In this document: piece by piece, positions 62,811-64,000 of the stretch | How the letters are laid out: each line of letters opens with the position of its first letter | Numbering within the stretch: the stretch's first letter is position 1 | Translations under genes and position numbers: made by a program | The notes under the pieces: generated by a model | Seen by the model: the letters and a program-made list of their open reading frames with translations, nothing else | What the model was told of the DNA's origin: nothing | The model's database searches: none | Source of the DNA: Okeania sp. SIO1I7 | GTDB taxonomy: Bacteria; Cyanobacteriota; Cyanobacteriia; Cyanobacteriales; Microcoleaceae | Assembly (NCBI GenBank): GCA_010672585.1 | Contig: JAAHGF010000008.1 | Location: 630,998 to 694,997 of the forward strand | Length of the DNA stretch: 64,000 nt | Direction: 5' to 3'

Positions 62811-63554
62811 TCAATCAATCCAAGATTTGGCCAAAACACACCATCCATCGGTATTATTACTCACAGTCCAACGGGCGTTCATCAGACTATAAGAATATTT
62901 CAACATTTTACCATTTTCGGAAATGTAAGTGCCACTGGCATGATCGATCTCCCCCCAGGGATCGTTAACTACCCAATATCCTCCACCTGGAGCATTTTTG
63001 TCGTCTTCATAACCAATAACTACAATCCAGTGGCCTCCACCCGATGGGTTATTAGAAGAGCCTTTGTGAAGAATCCCACAGGGAACAGGAATGCCTTGGT
63101 TGAGGTACTCCTTGAGGGTATTATTATTTGCATTTTGAACAAAATTAGCAGTAACTCCAAAGTGTCGCAGAGTTTGAATTTGAATCCAGGAGTCAGTAGT
63201 GTCTCCTCTGTTGAAAACTTCACGAACGTAATCATCATCGCCCCTGATGACTCCAGGTCGGAGATAATTTAACAGCATCGCACAAGAAGAAGAAAAACAA
63301 GTGCGATGAGCATCGCGATAGTTGTCACCCTGAGAAAAGTAAGTGACATCTAGACTTACTCCAGCAGAGGAACGAGCAATTTTTTTAGCAGGGGGAGAAC
63401 GGTAAATTTTTACCCACTCTGCATCTTTATTGTAAAACTCATCGGGTAAAAATGAAGCGATTTTCAGGAAAGCATTACGATGGTTGGGGTTATTACTATC
63501 ATAATACTTAACAAAATCAAGTATTTTTGAGTCAGGAAATCTGGTATTATTCAT
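62811..63554 (-). CDS. C39-like papain-fold cysteine protease
   Basis: This 247-aa protein has the peptidase_C39_2 pattern. VTYFSQGDNYRDAHRTCFSS holds the nucleophile Cys86 just before a helix (CAMLLNYL), His175 is in GGGHWIVVIGY and Asp198 in VVNDPWG. The first 65 residues (RFPDSKILDFVKYYDSNNPN) form a helical lead. No signal peptide. C39-like enzymes cleave peptides or, as C39_2 proteins, act on unknown substrates. It is near three caspase-like genes on the same strand, so it may belong to the same protease network. The ATG follows AAGGATTCCAATC with AAGGA 9 bp upstream. A broken copy follows upstream of it. Confidence 0.88.
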   Translation of the reverse strand: MNNTRFPDSKILDFVKYYDSNNPNHRNAFLKIASFLPDEFYNKDAEWVKIYRSPPAKKIARSSAGVSLDVTYFSQGDNYRDAHRTCFSSSCAMLLNYLRPGVIRGDDDYVREVFNRGDTTDSWIQIQTLRHFGVTANFVQNANNNTLKEYLNQGIPVPCGILHKGSSNNPSGGGHWIVVIGYEDDKNAPGGGYWVVNDPWGEIDHASGTYISENGKMLKYSYSLMNARWTVSNNTDGWCVLAKSWID

Positions 63555-63739
63555 GATTGGAATCCTTAAAAATAGTAAGGGTAGATTAGGTGCTAATGTC
63601 AGGTAAATTTATCCTGACCTTTTCTGTTCTAAGTATACTTGTTTCTCGTGATTTTTGGGTTATGCAATTTGCCCAAAAATCATTGGAACTGGACAAATTA
63701 GAAGAAGTGATTGAGCGGAAATTATTGAGATAAAACGTC

Positions 63740-63982
63740 ATTACCCTGATGACTCCAGGTCAGAGATAATTTAACAGCATCGCACAAGAAGAAGAAAAAC
63801 AAGTGCGATGAGCATCGCGATAGTTGTCACCCTGAGAAAAGTAAGTGACATCTAGACTTACTCCAGCAGAGGAACGGGCAATTTTTTTAGTAGGGTGAGA
63901 ACGGTAAATTTTTACCCACTCTGCATCGTTATTGTAAAAGTCATCGGGCAAAGAGGAAGCGATTTTCAGCAAAGCATTACCG
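63740..63982 (-). pseudogene. partial copy of the C39-like protease gene
   Basis: The frame NALLKIASSLPDDFYNNDAE then VKIYRSHPTKKIARSSAGVS and DNYRDAHRTCFSSSCAMLLN copies residues 27-98 of the gene at 62811. The Arg after NYL is changed to TGA and similarity ends near GVIR; the other end breaks in a TAATTATTCGGTAA repeat. It is a decayed tandem duplicate. Confidence 0.88.
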
Positions 63983-64000
63983 AATAATTAATAATTAATA

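Noticed and set aside
62584-62968. Short ORFs upstream and opposite of the C39-like gene
   Set aside because: They overlap GC-rich repeats or run antisense to the C39-like gene.

Overview
The window looks like chromosome of a low-GC, repeat-rich filamentous cyanobacterium, most like marine Oscillatoriales of the Trichodesmium/Okeania type (inferred from gene content, not from a search). It has a phosphoribulokinase gene, a Cph1-type phytochrome kinase, a GUN4-domain protein, many HIP1 octamers (GCGATCGC), a PhoX-like phosphatase with RTX repeats, large caspase/STAND/WD40 proteins, TnpB elements, and long spacers filled with miniature elements and heptad tandem repeats. Coding density is low, especially at 14.5-17.4 kb.

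0-12 kb: the most striking locus. Four hairpin elements (37-162, 220-356, 446-565, 2951-3028) share a covarying outer helix; three carry a tRNA-like domain with D-, anticodon- and T-arm-like parts at the tip. They lie upstream of a Ro60/Rsr-like protein (3642-5105) with a MIDAS-type vWA domain. Bacterial Y RNAs (YrlA type) are known Ro partners built from an end helix plus a tRNA-like module, so I read this as a Ro/Y-RNA locus with several divergent Y RNAs. Interleaved are a methyltransferase, an L7/L12-like protein and an unknown protein. A small protein with an Sm-like sequence pattern follows the Ro gene. The end of the Ro gene and the small gene were duplicated, and the copy has been split by a tandem-repeat-filled element, a truncated TPR gene, a decayed tnpB and an intact tnpB.

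12-30 kb: a Ser/Thr kinase-WD40 protein with an altered DFG motif; a long non-coding stretch with orphan IS200/IS605-type ends; prk with a strong terminator; a response regulator, a hybrid histidine kinase and its decayed partial copy; a secreted GUN4 protein; a CIA30/NAD(P)-binding protein; a methyltransferase; a phytochrome kinase.

30-48 kb: a methyltransferase and cysteine-synthase-like pair, an EamA exporter, a PhyH-type oxygenase with an unusual metal site, a CNNM transporter, an SDR, decayed genes, a TetR-controlled GST region, PhoX-RTX and an unknown 430-aa protein.

48-64 kb: two paralogous caspase-STAND-WD40 giants, a third caspase protein, a small hydrophobic-tailed protein interrupted in frame by a miniature transposon, and a C39-like papain-fold protease with a broken copy. 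Together these look like a regulated cell-death or biological-conflict island.

Several miniature-element families can be delimited from the sequence itself by terminal inverted repeats and target duplications. They sit inside genes, at a stop codon, between an operator and its gene, and in frame within a protein.
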